Shown: piece by piece, positions 1 through 8,419 of the stretch
Layout: each line of letters opens with the position of its first letter
How positions within the stretch are numbered: the first letter of the stretch is position 1
Assembly: GCF_024464655.1 (NCBI RefSeq)
Contig: NZ_JANHAV010000011.1
Coordinates: forward strand, 49,349 to 113,348
DNA from: Halobellus inordinatus
GTDB lineage: Archaea > Halobacteriota > Halobacteria > Halobacteriales > Haloferacaceae
Direction: 5' to 3'
DNA: 64,000 nt
Position numbers and translations under genes: made by a program
The notes under the pieces: generated by a model
Told to the model about the DNA's origin: nothing
Database searches by the model: none
What the model saw: the letters and a program-made list of their open reading frames with translations, nothing else

Positions 1-185
1 GCCGGGAAAAGAGAGAACTCTGCACTACGAGCATCGGCGTCTGTCATCTGTGCGTCCAGTGGGATTTCGACGAGGATGCGTGCCGGTTCATTGCATTCGC
101 GTATCGTATACCTAGCGTTGCTGGTTCAAAGACACTGTGGTCCGAAACGTGCAGACGAGGCTCGAAGCGGCTGTCCCATATGCTG
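1..185. other. Window-edge stretch with no assignable gene
   Basis: I cannot assign a gene to this stretch. Short open frames exist on both strands, but none has a recognisable motif or the strong third-position GC of neighbouring genes. It lies downstream of the mscS-family gene and ends at a truncated copy of the palindromic repeat. It may be the eroded end of a gene to the left. Confidence 0.4.
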
Positions 186-220
186 ATACTGTCGGACAGA
201 AGTTCGTGAACTGTGTTGGC
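186..220 (+). repeat. Truncated copy of the 81-bp palindromic repeat
   Basis: The first 35 bases match the left arm of the full copies at 1825-1905 and 34008-34088: the 14-base terminal arm ATACTGTCGGACAG, then a GTTCGTGAA block, then TTGGC. Similarity stops where the central GGCACCC...GGGTGCC palindrome should continue. It lies 21 bp past the stop of the mscS-family gene. Confidence 0.75.
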
Positions 221-240
221 GAAGCCGGAAAAACGCACGG

Positions 241-1383
241 CTATGTGGTCACGTCTCCGGATTCGCCGGGGGCTTCGTCAGCCGTACGGCGTTCGGACGT
301 CGCAGTCCCCCCGGCGACAGCGGGACGGTCGGCCGCTGGTGTTACCGTCACCTCGCGCTTGGGATATGGGATCTCTATGCCGGCATCGTTCAGCGCCTTG
401 TAGAGCGACCGGTTGAGTTCGTGTTGGGCACGTCGTCGCCGCGTCGGGCCGTTAACCCAGCAGAGCAGTTCGTACTGGAGCGCGGAGTCGCCGAACGATC
501 GGAAGCGGGCGCGGGGCTTCGGCGAGTCGAGGACGAGAGATTCAGCGGCAGCAACGTCGACGGCGAGCTCCTCGAAGGCGTCGATGTCGGTTCCGTAGGC
601 GACACCGATCGGAACCCGGACGCGACGGCGGCGCTGGGGTGCCGATTCGTTCGTCACTTTCGCGGCGTTGAGCGTGGCGTTGGGCACGGTGACCATCACT
701 TCGTCGCGAGTGAGAAGCGTCGTCGATCGCACGCCGACCTTGACGACCGTCCCCGCGGTGCCGTCGTCGAGGACGATGTAATCGCCGATCTTGTAGGTGT
801 CGTCGAAGTACAGCGCGATGCCGCCGAAGAAGTTCGCGACCGTGTCTTTCGCCGCGAACCCGACGGCGATACCGGCGACGCCCGCCGCGCCCAGCAGCGG
901 CGTGATCTCGATCCCCCAGAGCCACAGCAGCGTGCCGGCGCTCCCCAGCAGGACCGACAGCGTCCAGACGTTCGAGAAGACGGGGGCGAAGTCGAATCGG
1001 CCGCCCTCCTCGTTGACGGCGGCGACGAGTCGGTTCACCACTTCGTTGGCGGCGTAGGCCCAGACGAGAACGATGACCGAAAGCGAAGGCTTTCCGAAGG
1101 CCACATCGAGCGTCTGGGCATCCAGGAGTACCGACGAACGCACCGCGGGGACCTGCGTGAGTACGTACACTCCAACGAGCGCCGCGGTGATGACCAGTGG
1201 GGCCCGTAGCGAGGAAATGACGATGTTGTCGTACTCGGTGCTGGTGTTCGAGACGTAGCGCCTGGCGATGCGGAGGATGACGAACTCCATCACGATGGCG
1301 CTCGCGAACGAGAGGACGAGCACGAGGGCCGTCGCTTCGATCGCAGAGAGCCCCTCGAACAGTTTCACCAGCGGCGAAAGCAT
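241..1383 (-). CDS. MscS-family small-conductance mechanosensitive channel
   Basis: A 380-residue membrane channel expected to open under membrane tension and release solutes on osmotic downshock. Hydrophobic segments lie near residues 18-38, 58-82, 100-116 and 138-160. They are followed by the MscS pore-helix region (residues 160-195, GAAGVAGIAVGFAAKDTVAN), rich in Gly and Ala as the family requires. The beta domain then follows with the GDYIVLDDGTAGTVV block. The C-terminal tail is acidic and disordered. The ATG is only 14 bp from the start of the divergent small reading frame at 1398, so one of the two starts, or that small frame, may be wrong. Family assignment is secure; gating properties cannot be read. 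Confidence 0.93.
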   Translation of the reverse strand: MLSPLVKLFEGLSAIEATALVLVLSFASAIVMEFVILRIARRYVSNTSTEYDNIVISSLRAPLVITAALVGVYVLTQVPAVRSSVLLDAQTLDVAFGKPSLSVIVLVWAYAANEVVNRLVAAVNEEGGRFDFAPVFSNVWTLSVLLGSAGTLLWLWGIEITPLLGAAGVAGIAVGFAAKDTVANFFGGIALYFDDTYKIGDYIVLDDGTAGTVVKVGVRSTTLLTRDEVMVTVPNATLNAAKVTNESAPQRRRRVRVPIGVAYGTDIDAFEELAVDVAAAESLVLDSPKPRARFRSFGDSALQYELLCWVNGPTRRRRAQHELNRSLYKALNDAGIEIPYPKREVTVTPAADRPAVAGGTATSERRTADEAPGESGDVTT

Positions 1384-1397
1384 ACGGAACCGACGCG

Positions 1398-1751
1398 ATG
1401 GGGTGGGATAACCATTTCTGCGCTGTGCATCGGACGCCCTCTGCCGCTGGAGAGGTGGGTACCGCGGTGACGTTCGACAACCAACAGAACCGGGCGTCCG
1501 ACCCCCAAGTCGTCGTCAGAAACGCGACGGGCGGGACCGTCATCGATCGGACGACGACCATCGACAGCAGGACCTCCGGCCGATCGAGATATCCGGTCGA
1601 TACCGAAGGTGAGTACCCCGTGACCGTCCAGGGGCGCGACCGATTCGAGACGACAGTGCAGTGGAACACCGAGGAGTGTGAAACGCTCCAGATCCAAGTG
1701 CGGATGGCCCCCGACGGCGTGAACGCGGCGAGCCGTTGTGCAGAGAACTGA
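1398..1751 (+). CDS. Small protein, possibly a truncated beta-sandwich lipoprotein
   Basis: 117 residues. From about residue 22 onward the sequence has the composition and rhythm of haloarchaeal secreted beta-sandwich proteins: alternating Val/Thr strands, GEYPVTVQGRDRFETTVQW, then EEC. The first 20 residues look different, with no signal peptide or lipobox. The start is 14 bp from the divergent mscS-family start, leaving no room for two promoters. I infer that the normal N-terminus was lost and this is a remnant. Copies of the palindromic repeat flank the mscS/remnant pair (186 and 1825). No function can be named. Confidence 0.4.
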   Translation: MGWDNHFCAVHRTPSAAGEVGTAVTFDNQQNRASDPQVVVRNATGGTVIDRTTTIDSRTSGRSRYPVDTEGEYPVTVQGRDRFETTVQWNTEECETLQIQVRMAPDGVNAASRCAEN

Positions 1752-1824
1752 TCGTGGTTATCGTACCCCTGCATCGATTCTCGCCGAACAGGATGGCAAG
1801 CATCGATGCGGACTTCCGATACTC

Positions 1825-1905
1825 ATACTGTCGGACAGCAGTTCGTGAATGATGTTGGCACCCACGGGGTGCCGATGATTTTCACACAGTTCTGTCCGAC
1901 AGTAT
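1825..1905. repeat. 81-bp palindromic repeat, full copy A
   Basis: Perfect 14-base terminal inverted repeats (ATACTGTCGGACAG at 1825-1838 and its complement at 1892-1905) enclose a central 17-base palindrome GGCACCC-ACG-GGGTGCC at 1857-1873. Intervening GTGAA/TTCAC blocks also pair, so nearly the whole element can fold into one hairpin. It lies 73 bp past the stop of the gene at 1398. Size and structure resemble a MITE. No target-site duplication is obvious. Confidence 0.85.
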
Positions 1906-2595
1906 CACTATGAGCCGACTGTCAGGTCCGTGGGGGTCGCTTCCGCGAACGAAGCAGCGCGCCCGTCGGCAGTATCAAACGCCAGTGCGTCCCACGCTAT
2001 CGACGTGCTCCTGTACCGACACACAACTTAGCTCAATTATTTCTTGTACTTTGGAGTGGCTATTCGCAAAACAAGTAATTATTTCCCGTAGGTGGATGAT
2101 GCTTAAACGGGCACAGTAGAGTGCCCGCCGCAATTCGGTACCCCCCATACCGGGTCGGGTGGCTGTGGACAGCCTTCGCATCACCTCCTACAGTGCCAAA
2201 CTGTCCACCACAGCCCCCGACTGCTACCGTCGAACTGCCCGGCCGTTCGCCGTCGAGAGACCACCGGCGAGCGACTGCTGCGGAGCGAGAGCACCCAGTC
2301 GGAAAAGGGAGCGTGACCGTGTGGTTCGTATCGGAGCGAGTCGCGGCGCGCTCAGGCGTTGCGACGTCCCCGGCCGCGCTGACGGCCAGCGGTGTTGACA
2401 TACTCGATGGCCGGATCGAACAGAGTGCCGAGAACGAACTCACAGTGGCGATTTTAGCGATTGCCAGCACGCCACACCGGCGATTTTCGAGAGAGTCATA
2501 AGTGGCATCGGTCCGGTAGTAGCGTTGGCACGGCTTCTCATCCGGTCACACAGCGTCGAGCGGCCGACTGAGTAGCCGGGCTACACGCGCTCTGG
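1906..2595. other. Gene-poor gap containing two strong stem-loops
   Basis: No convincing protein gene: open frames on both strands have weak codon bias and no motifs. Two inverted repeats stand out. At 2108-2127 there is a perfect 7-bp stem (CGGGCAC/GTGCCCG) with a 6-nt loop, just after a TTAAA box. At 2161-2215, GGCTGTGGACAG pairs with CTGT-CCA-CCACAGCC, a 12-bp stem with a 3-nt bulge. This could be a small structured RNA or eroded sequence; I cannot decide. Confidence 0.4.
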
Positions 2596-3252
2596 TCAGT
2601 ATCCGAGCTGGTCACGGACGAGCACGACCGTCGTGCGTCCGTCTTCGAGTTCCTGCCGGAAGATCAGTTGCTTTGCGATCGCGGACTCGACGCCGTAGGC
2701 CTCCTTGGCGCGCTCGTTTTCGAGGGGGTACGCGACGGATTCGAGCCGGTCGAGCGCGTCTTCGAGCGTGGGGACGATCTTGTTCACGCCGCTGACGATG
2801 ACGACGTTGCTCGCGGCGAAGGGATACGCGCCGATTCGACTGCCCGAGCGATCCGCGGCGACGAGTTCGCCCGTCTGCGAGATGGCGTTGATACCGCCGA
2901 GGAAGTAATCGGCCGTCTGGGACTCCCGGCGAGCGGCCTGTCGCTCGGCGTCGTCGTCGATGCTCCAGATTTCGTCCGGGAGGCTCTCCCACTCGTGGTC
3001 GCCCTCGGTCAGGTACTCGGCGAAGCCGACCTCTTCGAGCGTCGTCGAGTGACCGTTCATCACGGACGCGCCCGCCGGGATGTGAGACTGCAGCGTTTCG
3101 AGCGCCTCGTCGGCAGAGTCGACGACGGCGACGTCGAACCCGTTGGCTTCGAGGTTTTCGACCGTCTCCTCGATCGTCTCCTCGTCGGCCTGCTCGTCGA
3201 GTGTTGCGTCGATGTCTGCGTCGTCTACGTAGTCAGATTTCTGCTGTGACAT
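2596..3252 (-). CDS. LUD-domain protein (LutC/DUF162 family)
   Basis: 218 residues covering a single LUD domain, the fold of the lactate-utilisation proteins LutB/LutC. The N-terminal 25 residues are acidic. The domain core includes IPAGASVMNGHSTTLEEVGF (about residues 58-77), DYFLGGINAISQTGELV and the AASNVVIVSGVNKIVPTLEDA block, all typical of the family. It is probably cytoplasmic. No Fe-S cysteines are present, so it is the LutC-like type. It stands alone rather than beside lutA/lutB, although a large D-2-hydroxyacid dehydrogenase lies at 19894. The substrate is unknown. Confidence 0.85.
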   Translation of the reverse strand: MSQQKSDYVDDADIDATLDEQADEETIEETVENLEANGFDVAVVDSADEALETLQSHIPAGASVMNGHSTTLEEVGFAEYLTEGDHEWESLPDEIWSIDDDAERQAARRESQTADYFLGGINAISQTGELVAADRSGSRIGAYPFAASNVVIVSGVNKIVPTLEDALDRLESVAYPLENERAKEAYGVESAIAKQLIFRQELEDGRTTVVLVRDQLGY

Positions 3253-3351
3253 ATGGGTGATCGGTTTCGACGATTTACCCTAGTCACGGGTGTTACTTAA
3301 CGAATCGCGGACACGAGTGTTAGGTGGTTACGCCCACGTCACTTTCGTTTC

Positions 3352-3432
3352 ATACAGTCGGACAGAACGAGGTGAAAATCATCGGCACCCACGGGGTGCC
3401 AAAATGGTTCACGAACTGCTGTCCGACAGTAT
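3352..3432. repeat. 81-bp palindromic repeat, full copy B (inverted orientation)
   Basis: Exactly 81 bp like copies A and C, but in the opposite orientation. Terminal arms are ATACAGTCGGACAG (one mismatch) and CTGTCCGACAGTAT. The central GGCACCC-ACG-GGGTGCC palindrome is intact, and the GTGAA/TTCAC arms are present. It lies 27 bp past the stop of the small membrane protein gene (3460-3720). Confidence 0.85.
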
Positions 3433-3459
3433 CAGTCGTCGGACGGTGCCGTTCGACGG

Positions 3460-3720
3460 TTACTTCAGAAACTGGACGGAGACCAGCGCCGTCGGGATGA
3501 GAATCGGAATCGTCAGGATCGCGCCGCTGATGACGACGAACGGCGCGACGCCCTGGACGGGGTAGGTGAGCAGATCGACTGCGACCCAGTTCACCACGTT
3601 CGCCATTACAGAGTAAGACACGGCGGCAAGTAGCACGATCACGCTGAACGTTCCAGCCACGACGGTCGCGGCACCGGGCGCCGATTCGTTGCTCGTTTCT
3701 GTCTGCTCTTGTACACTCAT
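3460..3720 (-). CDS. Small two-helix membrane protein
   Basis: 86 residues. A polar N-terminus of about 17 residues precedes two hydrophobic stretches, roughly residues 18-42 and 52-80, the second interrupted by a proline. No catalytic or metal-binding motif is visible. It is flanked by intergenic DNA on both sides and so is probably monocistronic. The downstream 81-bp palindrome (3352-3432) could act as its 3' hairpin. It resembles the many small haloarchaeal membrane proteins of unknown role; I do not recognise a family. Confidence 0.6.
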   Translation of the reverse strand: MSVQEQTETSNESAPGAATVVAGTFSVIVLLAAVSYSVMANVVNWVAVDLLTYPVQGVAPFVVISGAILTIPILIPTALVSVQFLK

Positions 3721-3894
3721 TTCGTATTAATCACTATTGGTATTGTAATAACTGAGCACACTTAAAATGCTTCGTATGCATCTGAGCCCGATTCAGACAG
3801 TTATACGGCGCATTTTGAACTACTCACTTCTGGACGTCGGTATCGAGATTGGGAGAAAGTAACAATATTATCCGGGTTCGACCAACCGTTGTGC

Positions 3895-5139
3895 TCACTC
3901 GTAGCGGAGCGCCTCGATGGGATCGACTTTCGAGGCCCGCCACGCCGGATAGAGTCCGGCGACGACGCCGACGCCGATCCCGACGATCACGGCGAAGACG
4001 ACCCACTCGCCCGCGATCGTGAACCCGACCTCGGCGAACCGCGTCGCGCCCCAGGCGACCACGAGACCGACGGGAACGCCGACGACGGCCCCGACAGTCC
4101 CCAGCAAGGCCGACTCCGTGAGGAACAGCTGCATCGTGTCGCGGTTGGTCGCCCCGACTGCTTTCATAATCCCGATCTCCTTGGTCCGCTCTGTGACCGA
4201 CACGAGCGTGATATTGGCGATGCCGATCGCTGCGACGACCAGCGAGATCACCGCGATCCCGGTCACGAAGCGCGTGATCCGATTAATCACTTGCTGGATC
4301 GTCTCGACGATGTCGCCGCTGGTCTGCACCTGGATTTCGGTGCCGTCAGAGAGGAGTTCCGCGGCGTCGGACTCCGTCGTCAGATACGTCTCGGTCGCCT
4401 GCTTCACCGACTCGACCGCGTTCGGGTTCGCGACGACGGTCACCTGGGGGTAAGCCCGGACGTCCGCCCCCACCGAGGGGCTCTCGACCGTCGTCGGGTA
4501 GAACGGATCGACCGGCAGGTACACGCGCGGAGTCACCTCGCCGAACCCGGAGACGAAGCCCCCGCGCGTCCCCGAGGTGATGCCGACGACCGTGACGTTC
4601 CGCGTCTCACCCGTGGCTAGCGTGAGTTGAACCGTCGAGCCGACGGTGACGTTCCGTTCGAACGCCCTCGCCGCGGCCTCGTTGAGAACGGTCTCGTTGG
4701 CTCCGAGTTCGAATGCCTCGCCGCTGACGAGGCTGTCGTCGGTAAATGTCGCCGGCACCGTCGCGGTCGCTTGCCGCTGGGCGATCGTCTGATCGCCGTA
4801 CGCCATCGTCGAGACGCCGACGATCCCCTGTGGGATGACGGCCTCGACGCCTTCCTGTTCGCGGAGGGTCTCGACGTCGATCTCCGTGAACACGGGCTGA
4901 CCGAAGCCGGAGACGCGACCGGGCGGGCCATCGTCTCCGCTCGCGGGCGTGGCGAAGACGTTGTTCGCGTTCGTGTCTCCGATGTCGGCGATGACGGCGG
5001 CCTGCACGCTCGCGCCGAAGGTCGCGAAGACGACGACGGAAGCGATCCCGATCACCATCCCGACGACTGTCAGTCCCGAGCGCAAGCGGTGTGCTCGGAT
5101 CGATCGCGCCGCAATCCGCAGCGCCTCGCGGAACTCCAT
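3895..5139 (-). CDS. MacB/LolC-type ABC transporter permease
   Basis: 414 residues with the FtsX/MacB layout. An N-terminal transmembrane helix (about residues 20-45) is followed by a large extracytoplasmic MacB-PCD-like domain of about 230 residues and three C-terminal helices. The diagnostic TERTKEIGIMKAVGATN block precedes helix 2, and the protein ends SKVDPIEALRYE, as in MacB. The ATG at 5139 lies 2 nt after the stop of the ATPase gene, so the two are co-transcribed. The divergent gene encodes a LolA-like protein, suggesting lipid or lipoprotein handling rather than drug export. That role is inferred. Confidence 0.9.
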   Translation of the reverse strand: MEFREALRIAARSIRAHRLRSGLTVVGMVIGIASVVVFATFGASVQAAVIADIGDTNANNVFATPASGDDGPPGRVSGFGQPVFTEIDVETLREQEGVEAVIPQGIVGVSTMAYGDQTIAQRQATATVPATFTDDSLVSGEAFELGANETVLNEAAARAFERNVTVGSTVQLTLATGETRNVTVVGITSGTRGGFVSGFGEVTPRVYLPVDPFYPTTVESPSVGADVRAYPQVTVVANPNAVESVKQATETYLTTESDAAELLSDGTEIQVQTSGDIVETIQQVINRITRFVTGIAVISLVVAAIGIANITLVSVTERTKEIGIMKAVGATNRDTMQLFLTESALLGTVGAVVGVPVGLVVAWGATRFAEVGFTIAGEWVVFAVIVGIGVGVVAGLYPAWRASKVDPIEALRYE

Positions 5140-5141
5140 CG

Positions 5142-5969
5142 TCAGTTCCGCCCCCGCCTCGTGTCGCGCGAATCGTCGCCGGACGCCGGCGTCGACGCCG
5201 AGTCGGGGACTTCCTCGACGCCCTCGATTCGACCGTCGCGGACGTGGACGATCCGTTCGGCGTGTTCGGCGATCCGCCGGGAGTGGCTCACCAGCATAAT
5301 CGTGTTCCCGCGGTCGTGGATCTCGCCCAGGAGCCGCATAATCTCCGCGCCGGTTTCGGTGTCGACGTTCCCAGTCGGTTCGTCGGCGAGTAGGATGGAC
5401 GGCTCGGGCGCGAGCGCCCGGGCGATGGCGACCCGCTGGCGCTGCCCACCGGAGAGTTCGTTCGGCTTGTGGTCGTACCGCGCGCCGAGGCCCACGTCGT
5501 CGAGGACTGTCCGCGCCCGATCGAGCCGGTCGTCCCGGTCCCAACCGTCGAAGACGAGCGGCAGCGCGACGTTCTCGACGGCGGTGAGACGCGGCATCAG
5601 ATTGAACGTCTGGAAGATGAATCCGATGTCAGTGCCTCGCTTCTCGGCGCGGCGGGACTCAGAGACTGCGCCCAGGTCGTCGTCTGCGACGCGAACGCGA
5701 CCCTCGTCCGCCGTGTCGAGTCCGCCAACGAGGTTGAGAAGCGTCGACTTGCCGGACCCGCTCGGCCCCATCACTGCAGTGTAGGAGCCAGAATCCAGCG
5801 ACAGCGACACGTCGTCGAGCGCCGTCACGGTCCCGCCGAGTTGGTACCGTTTCGTCACGCCCGCTAACTCCACGAGCGGCGTCGGCGCACGCTCGCTTGC
5901 TTCCGAGGGGGGTGATTCGTCGGCACCGGCGACCCCAGTGGCCGGCGAATCGTTCGACACAGGACTCAC
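5142..5969 (-). CDS. MacB/LolD-type ABC transporter ATPase
   Basis: 275 residues from a GTG start. It shows Walker A GPSGSGKS (residues 68-75), the signature LSGGQ (172-176), Walker B ILLADEP (192-198) and the D-loop. The insertion and Q-loop region (FIFQTFNLMPRLTAVENV) match the MacB/LolD/FtsE class. An in-frame ATG at 6080 would lengthen it but would run into the divergent promoter. I therefore prefer GTG 5969, which leaves a short acidic leader before the conserved domain. It is the first gene of the operon with the permease at 3895. Confidence 0.9.
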   Translation of the reverse strand: MSPVSNDSPATGVAGADESPPSEASERAPTPLVELAGVTKRYQLGGTVTALDDVSLSLDSGSYTAVMGPSGSGKSTLLNLVGGLDTADEGRVRVADDDLGAVSESRRAEKRGTDIGFIFQTFNLMPRLTAVENVALPLVFDGWDRDDRLDRARTVLDDVGLGARYDHKPNELSGGQRQRVAIARALAPEPSILLADEPTGNVDTETGAEIMRLLGEIHDRGNTIMLVSHSRRIAEHAERIVHVRDGRIEGVEEVPDSASTPASGDDSRDTRRGRN

Positions 5970-6107
5970 TACGAGCGGTTGGGTTCGAACGGTGAAAAAC
6001 TCACGGCTGTCCGCGGTATGGGGGACGCCGTGTCGTCCAATCTGCCGGAACAGCACATAATGGCGCCGGCCGCAGCGCATTTACAGACGAAGTCCCTATC
6101 GCTGATA

Positions 6108-7238
6108 ATGGTGGGAACTGACGGCGAGGACAGAGGCGGCATCGGAATCGGAGTCGTCCTCGGGGTGGTCGCTCTCTTGGGCGTTGCGACGATAGCCGGG
6201 ATGGCGGTCACCGACGTCGGTGCGCCTTCCGGAGCGGAGATTCTCGACGACGCGGAGCAGCGATACGAGAGTGCCGAGACCGTCGTCGGCGCGGCGACCG
6301 TAACCGCGACGAACGAGACGGCGACGCGAACGTACGAGGTCTCGTTCACCGTCGCCGAGGAGAATCGATCTCGCGTGTCGATTTCGAGCGACAATCGGAC
6401 GGCCGTTCTCGGAACGAACGGCAGCGTCGGCTGGATCCACGACGAGCGAACGGGCGTGACCCGGATCGTCTCGAATGCGTCGATGCCGGCCGACGGGGCG
6501 ATGCACGACTCGGACGCGATGCACGGGACGGAGTATGCGCTCAACGAGAGTCAGAAGCAGGCGTGGCAGGACGCGAGCGAGCGGGCTCGCACCGTAATGT
6601 ATGATTGGACCGCGGAGAACACGACCGCGACTCGGACGGGCCGTGAGACCGTGGACGGAACCGACGCCTGGGTCGTCGAAGTGACGTCCGAAAACGAGAG
6701 CCGCACGGGTACCGTCACCAACTGGATCGCCGTCGACTCCTCGAAGGTTCTCAAACAGGAGCTCAGCGGCGAACACGGCACCGTGACGATTACCTACTCC
6801 GAGGCGCGGTTCGACATCAGCGTCGCCGACAGCACGTTCCAGCCGCCGAGCGCGGAACTGCCGGCCGGCGCGGAGATCGACTCCTTCGACGTGCTCCAGA
6901 ACGCGACCGACGTGACCGTCCCCGAAGTCACCGACTCGGCGTACGAATTCAGTGAGGGCGCCGTGTTGAACTACGGCGGCGAGACGGCTGTCGCCCGCTA
7001 CGTGGGTCCCGAGAACGTGACGGTCTTCGCCAGCAACACGGAGACGCTCCCGTACGCGAGCGGTGACGCGACCGAAACTGAGATCGGTGGCGTGAGCGCG
7101 AGCGTGACCGAGATGGACGGCCGAGTCGCGGTGACGTGGGAGACGGACGGCGGCACGGTCGCCCTCGTGACTGACTCCGACCGCGAGACGGCGATCGAAC
7201 TCGCGGAGTCGCTCCTCGCACAGACGACCGCCTCCTGA
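6108..7238 (+). CDS. LolA-like lipid-binding protein, membrane-anchored
   Basis: 376 residues. One hydrophobic segment near residues 11-34 serves as an uncleaved anchor or signal. It is followed by a long acidic, Asn/Thr-rich extracellular region with the LolA-like pattern: paired strands, GRETVDGTDAWVVEV, then NWIAVDSSKVLKQEL. The last 120 residues form a second all-beta module. Divergent to a MacB/LolCDE-like ABC pair (5969), it is probably that transporter's partner at the cell surface. The ATG at 6108 is chosen because it gives a short N-in leader before the anchor; upstream in-frame ATGs overlap the shared promoter. Confidence 0.75.
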   Translation: MVGTDGEDRGGIGIGVVLGVVALLGVATIAGMAVTDVGAPSGAEILDDAEQRYESAETVVGAATVTATNETATRTYEVSFTVAEENRSRVSISSDNRTAVLGTNGSVGWIHDERTGVTRIVSNASMPADGAMHDSDAMHGTEYALNESQKQAWQDASERARTVMYDWTAENTTATRTGRETVDGTDAWVVEVTSENESRTGTVTNWIAVDSSKVLKQELSGEHGTVTITYSEARFDISVADSTFQPPSAELPAGAEIDSFDVLQNATDVTVPEVTDSAYEFSEGAVLNYGGETAVARYVGPENVTVFASNTETLPYASGDATETEIGGVSASVTEMDGRVAVTWETDGGTVALVTDSDRETAIELAESLLAQTTAS

Positions 7239-7329
7239 TCCGCGCGCGAATCGACCCCGCCCCGGCGAGCGCAGCGTCGCTCGCCGGACTCCGCGCCCTT
7301 TATCTCGAAGCCGCGGACACGAGGTACGT

Positions 7330-8202
7330 ATGGCATCTGGCGGACGTGAGCGGACAGCGACGTTTCGGGGACTCCTCGAACTCACCCGTCCCGGCAACGC
7401 CGTCGCCGCTGGCGTTCTCACGTTCACCGGTGCGTTCGTCGCCTCGGGGTTCGGCTCGGGGCCGGTCGCCGTCGTCGCTGCCGTGCTCGCGACCGTCTTC
7501 GCGACGGGCGCCGGAAACGCGATCAACGACTACTTCGATCGGGAGATCGACCGGATCAACCGGCCGGACAGACCGATCCCTCGCGGCGCGGTGTCGCCCC
7601 GCGGCGCGCTCGTCTTCAGCGTCGTGTTGTTTCTCGGTGCGGTCGTGGCTGCACTCGTGCTCCCGCTGGCGGCGATCGCGATCGCGGTCGCGAATCTCCT
7701 TGCGCTGCTCGCGTACACGGAACTGTTCAAGGGGCTTCCGGGCGTCGGCAACGTCGTCGTCGCGTACCTGACTGGCTCGACGTTCCTCTTCGGTGCCGCG
7801 GCAGTCGGTCGGCTCGGTGATCCGGCGGCACTCGTGTTGTTCGCGCTCGCCGCGCTGGCGACGCTGACGCGGGAGATCGTCAAGGACGTAGAGGACATCG
7901 CAGGCGATAGAGAGGAGGGACTTCGGACGCTCCCCATCGTCGTCGGCGAACCGACGGCACTCCGAATCGGGGCCGTCGTCTTGCTCGTCGCCGTGGCGGC
8001 GAGCGCGCTCCCGTACGTGATGGGTACGTTCGGGCTCGCGTATCTGCTCTTGGTCGTCCCCGCGGACGGCGTGATGCTCGCCGCGTTGCGGCAGTCCTTC
8101 GATCGCCCGTCGATCGCCCAGCAGCGACTGAAGCGGGGAATGTTTCTCGCGACTGCGGCGTTCGTCGCCGGCCGAGTGGCTGAGACCGGTCTCGTGTTCT
8201 AA
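7330..8202 (+). CDS. Geranylgeranylglycerol-phosphate geranylgeranyltransferase (UbiA superfamily)
   Basis: 290 residues. It is predicted to attach the second geranylgeranyl chain to geranylgeranylglyceryl phosphate, making the archaeal membrane lipid core (EC 2.5.1.42). It is an integral membrane protein with about eight hydrophobic helices. The first prenyl-diphosphate/Mg site reads NDYFDREIDRINRPDRPIP (from residue 66), and the second is DVEDIAGDREEG near residue 184. Both are the UbiA aspartate motifs, and the NRPDRPIP extension is typical of the archaeal lipid enzyme. Length is normal. Menaquinone or heme UbiA enzymes are the alternative, less likely by motif. Confidence 0.88.
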   Translation: MASGGRERTATFRGLLELTRPGNAVAAGVLTFTGAFVASGFGSGPVAVVAAVLATVFATGAGNAINDYFDREIDRINRPDRPIPRGAVSPRGALVFSVVLFLGAVVAALVLPLAAIAIAVANLLALLAYTELFKGLPGVGNVVVAYLTGSTFLFGAAAVGRLGDPAALVLFALAALATLTREIVKDVEDIAGDREEGLRTLPIVVGEPTALRIGAVVLLVAVAASALPYVMGTFGLAYLLLVVPADGVMLAALRQSFDRPSIAQQRLKRGMFLATAAFVAGRVAETGLVF

Positions 8203-8335
8203 AACCCCAACAAACTAGCGCTACCTCCTGATAGTCTGGTGTACAGCGCCGGTTCATTCGGACGGCGATTGCCGTACCGCACACCGGAGCAATCAAAAAG
8301 AATATTATCTGCACCCGATATGGTCTACTCGTCTA

Positions 8336-8419
8336 ATGACTCCCGGCGAGTCGATCCATCGGACGATCAACACCTTCCTTGTAGCTAGCGGCTCGACGCC
8401 GAGGAGATCAGATGTATGA
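8336..8419 (+). CDS. Possible 27-residue leader peptide
   Basis: A short frame from ATG 8336 to TGA 8417-8419 overlaps the start codon of the RAD55-like gene (8412) in another frame. An AT-rich box (AATATTAT) lies about 28 nt upstream of this ATG. It could couple translation of the next gene, or simply be a chance frame in its leader. There is no homology evidence. Confidence 0.2.
   Translation: MTPGESIHRTINTFLVASGSTPRRSDV

Noticed and set aside
421..1209. Long open frame on the plus strand over the mscS-family gene
   Set aside because: Arg/Asp-rich translation typical of an antisense shadow in GC-rich DNA; the opposite strand has a complete channel family.
2060..2501. Overlapping open frames on both strands in the gap before the LUD gene
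   Set aside because: Weak codon bias, no motifs and no promoter; reported as a gene-free stretch.
5979..6107. Upstream extension of the LolA-like gene
   Set aside because: Would overlap the start of the divergent ATPase gene and put 43 extra residues ahead of the membrane anchor; ATG 6108 fits better.
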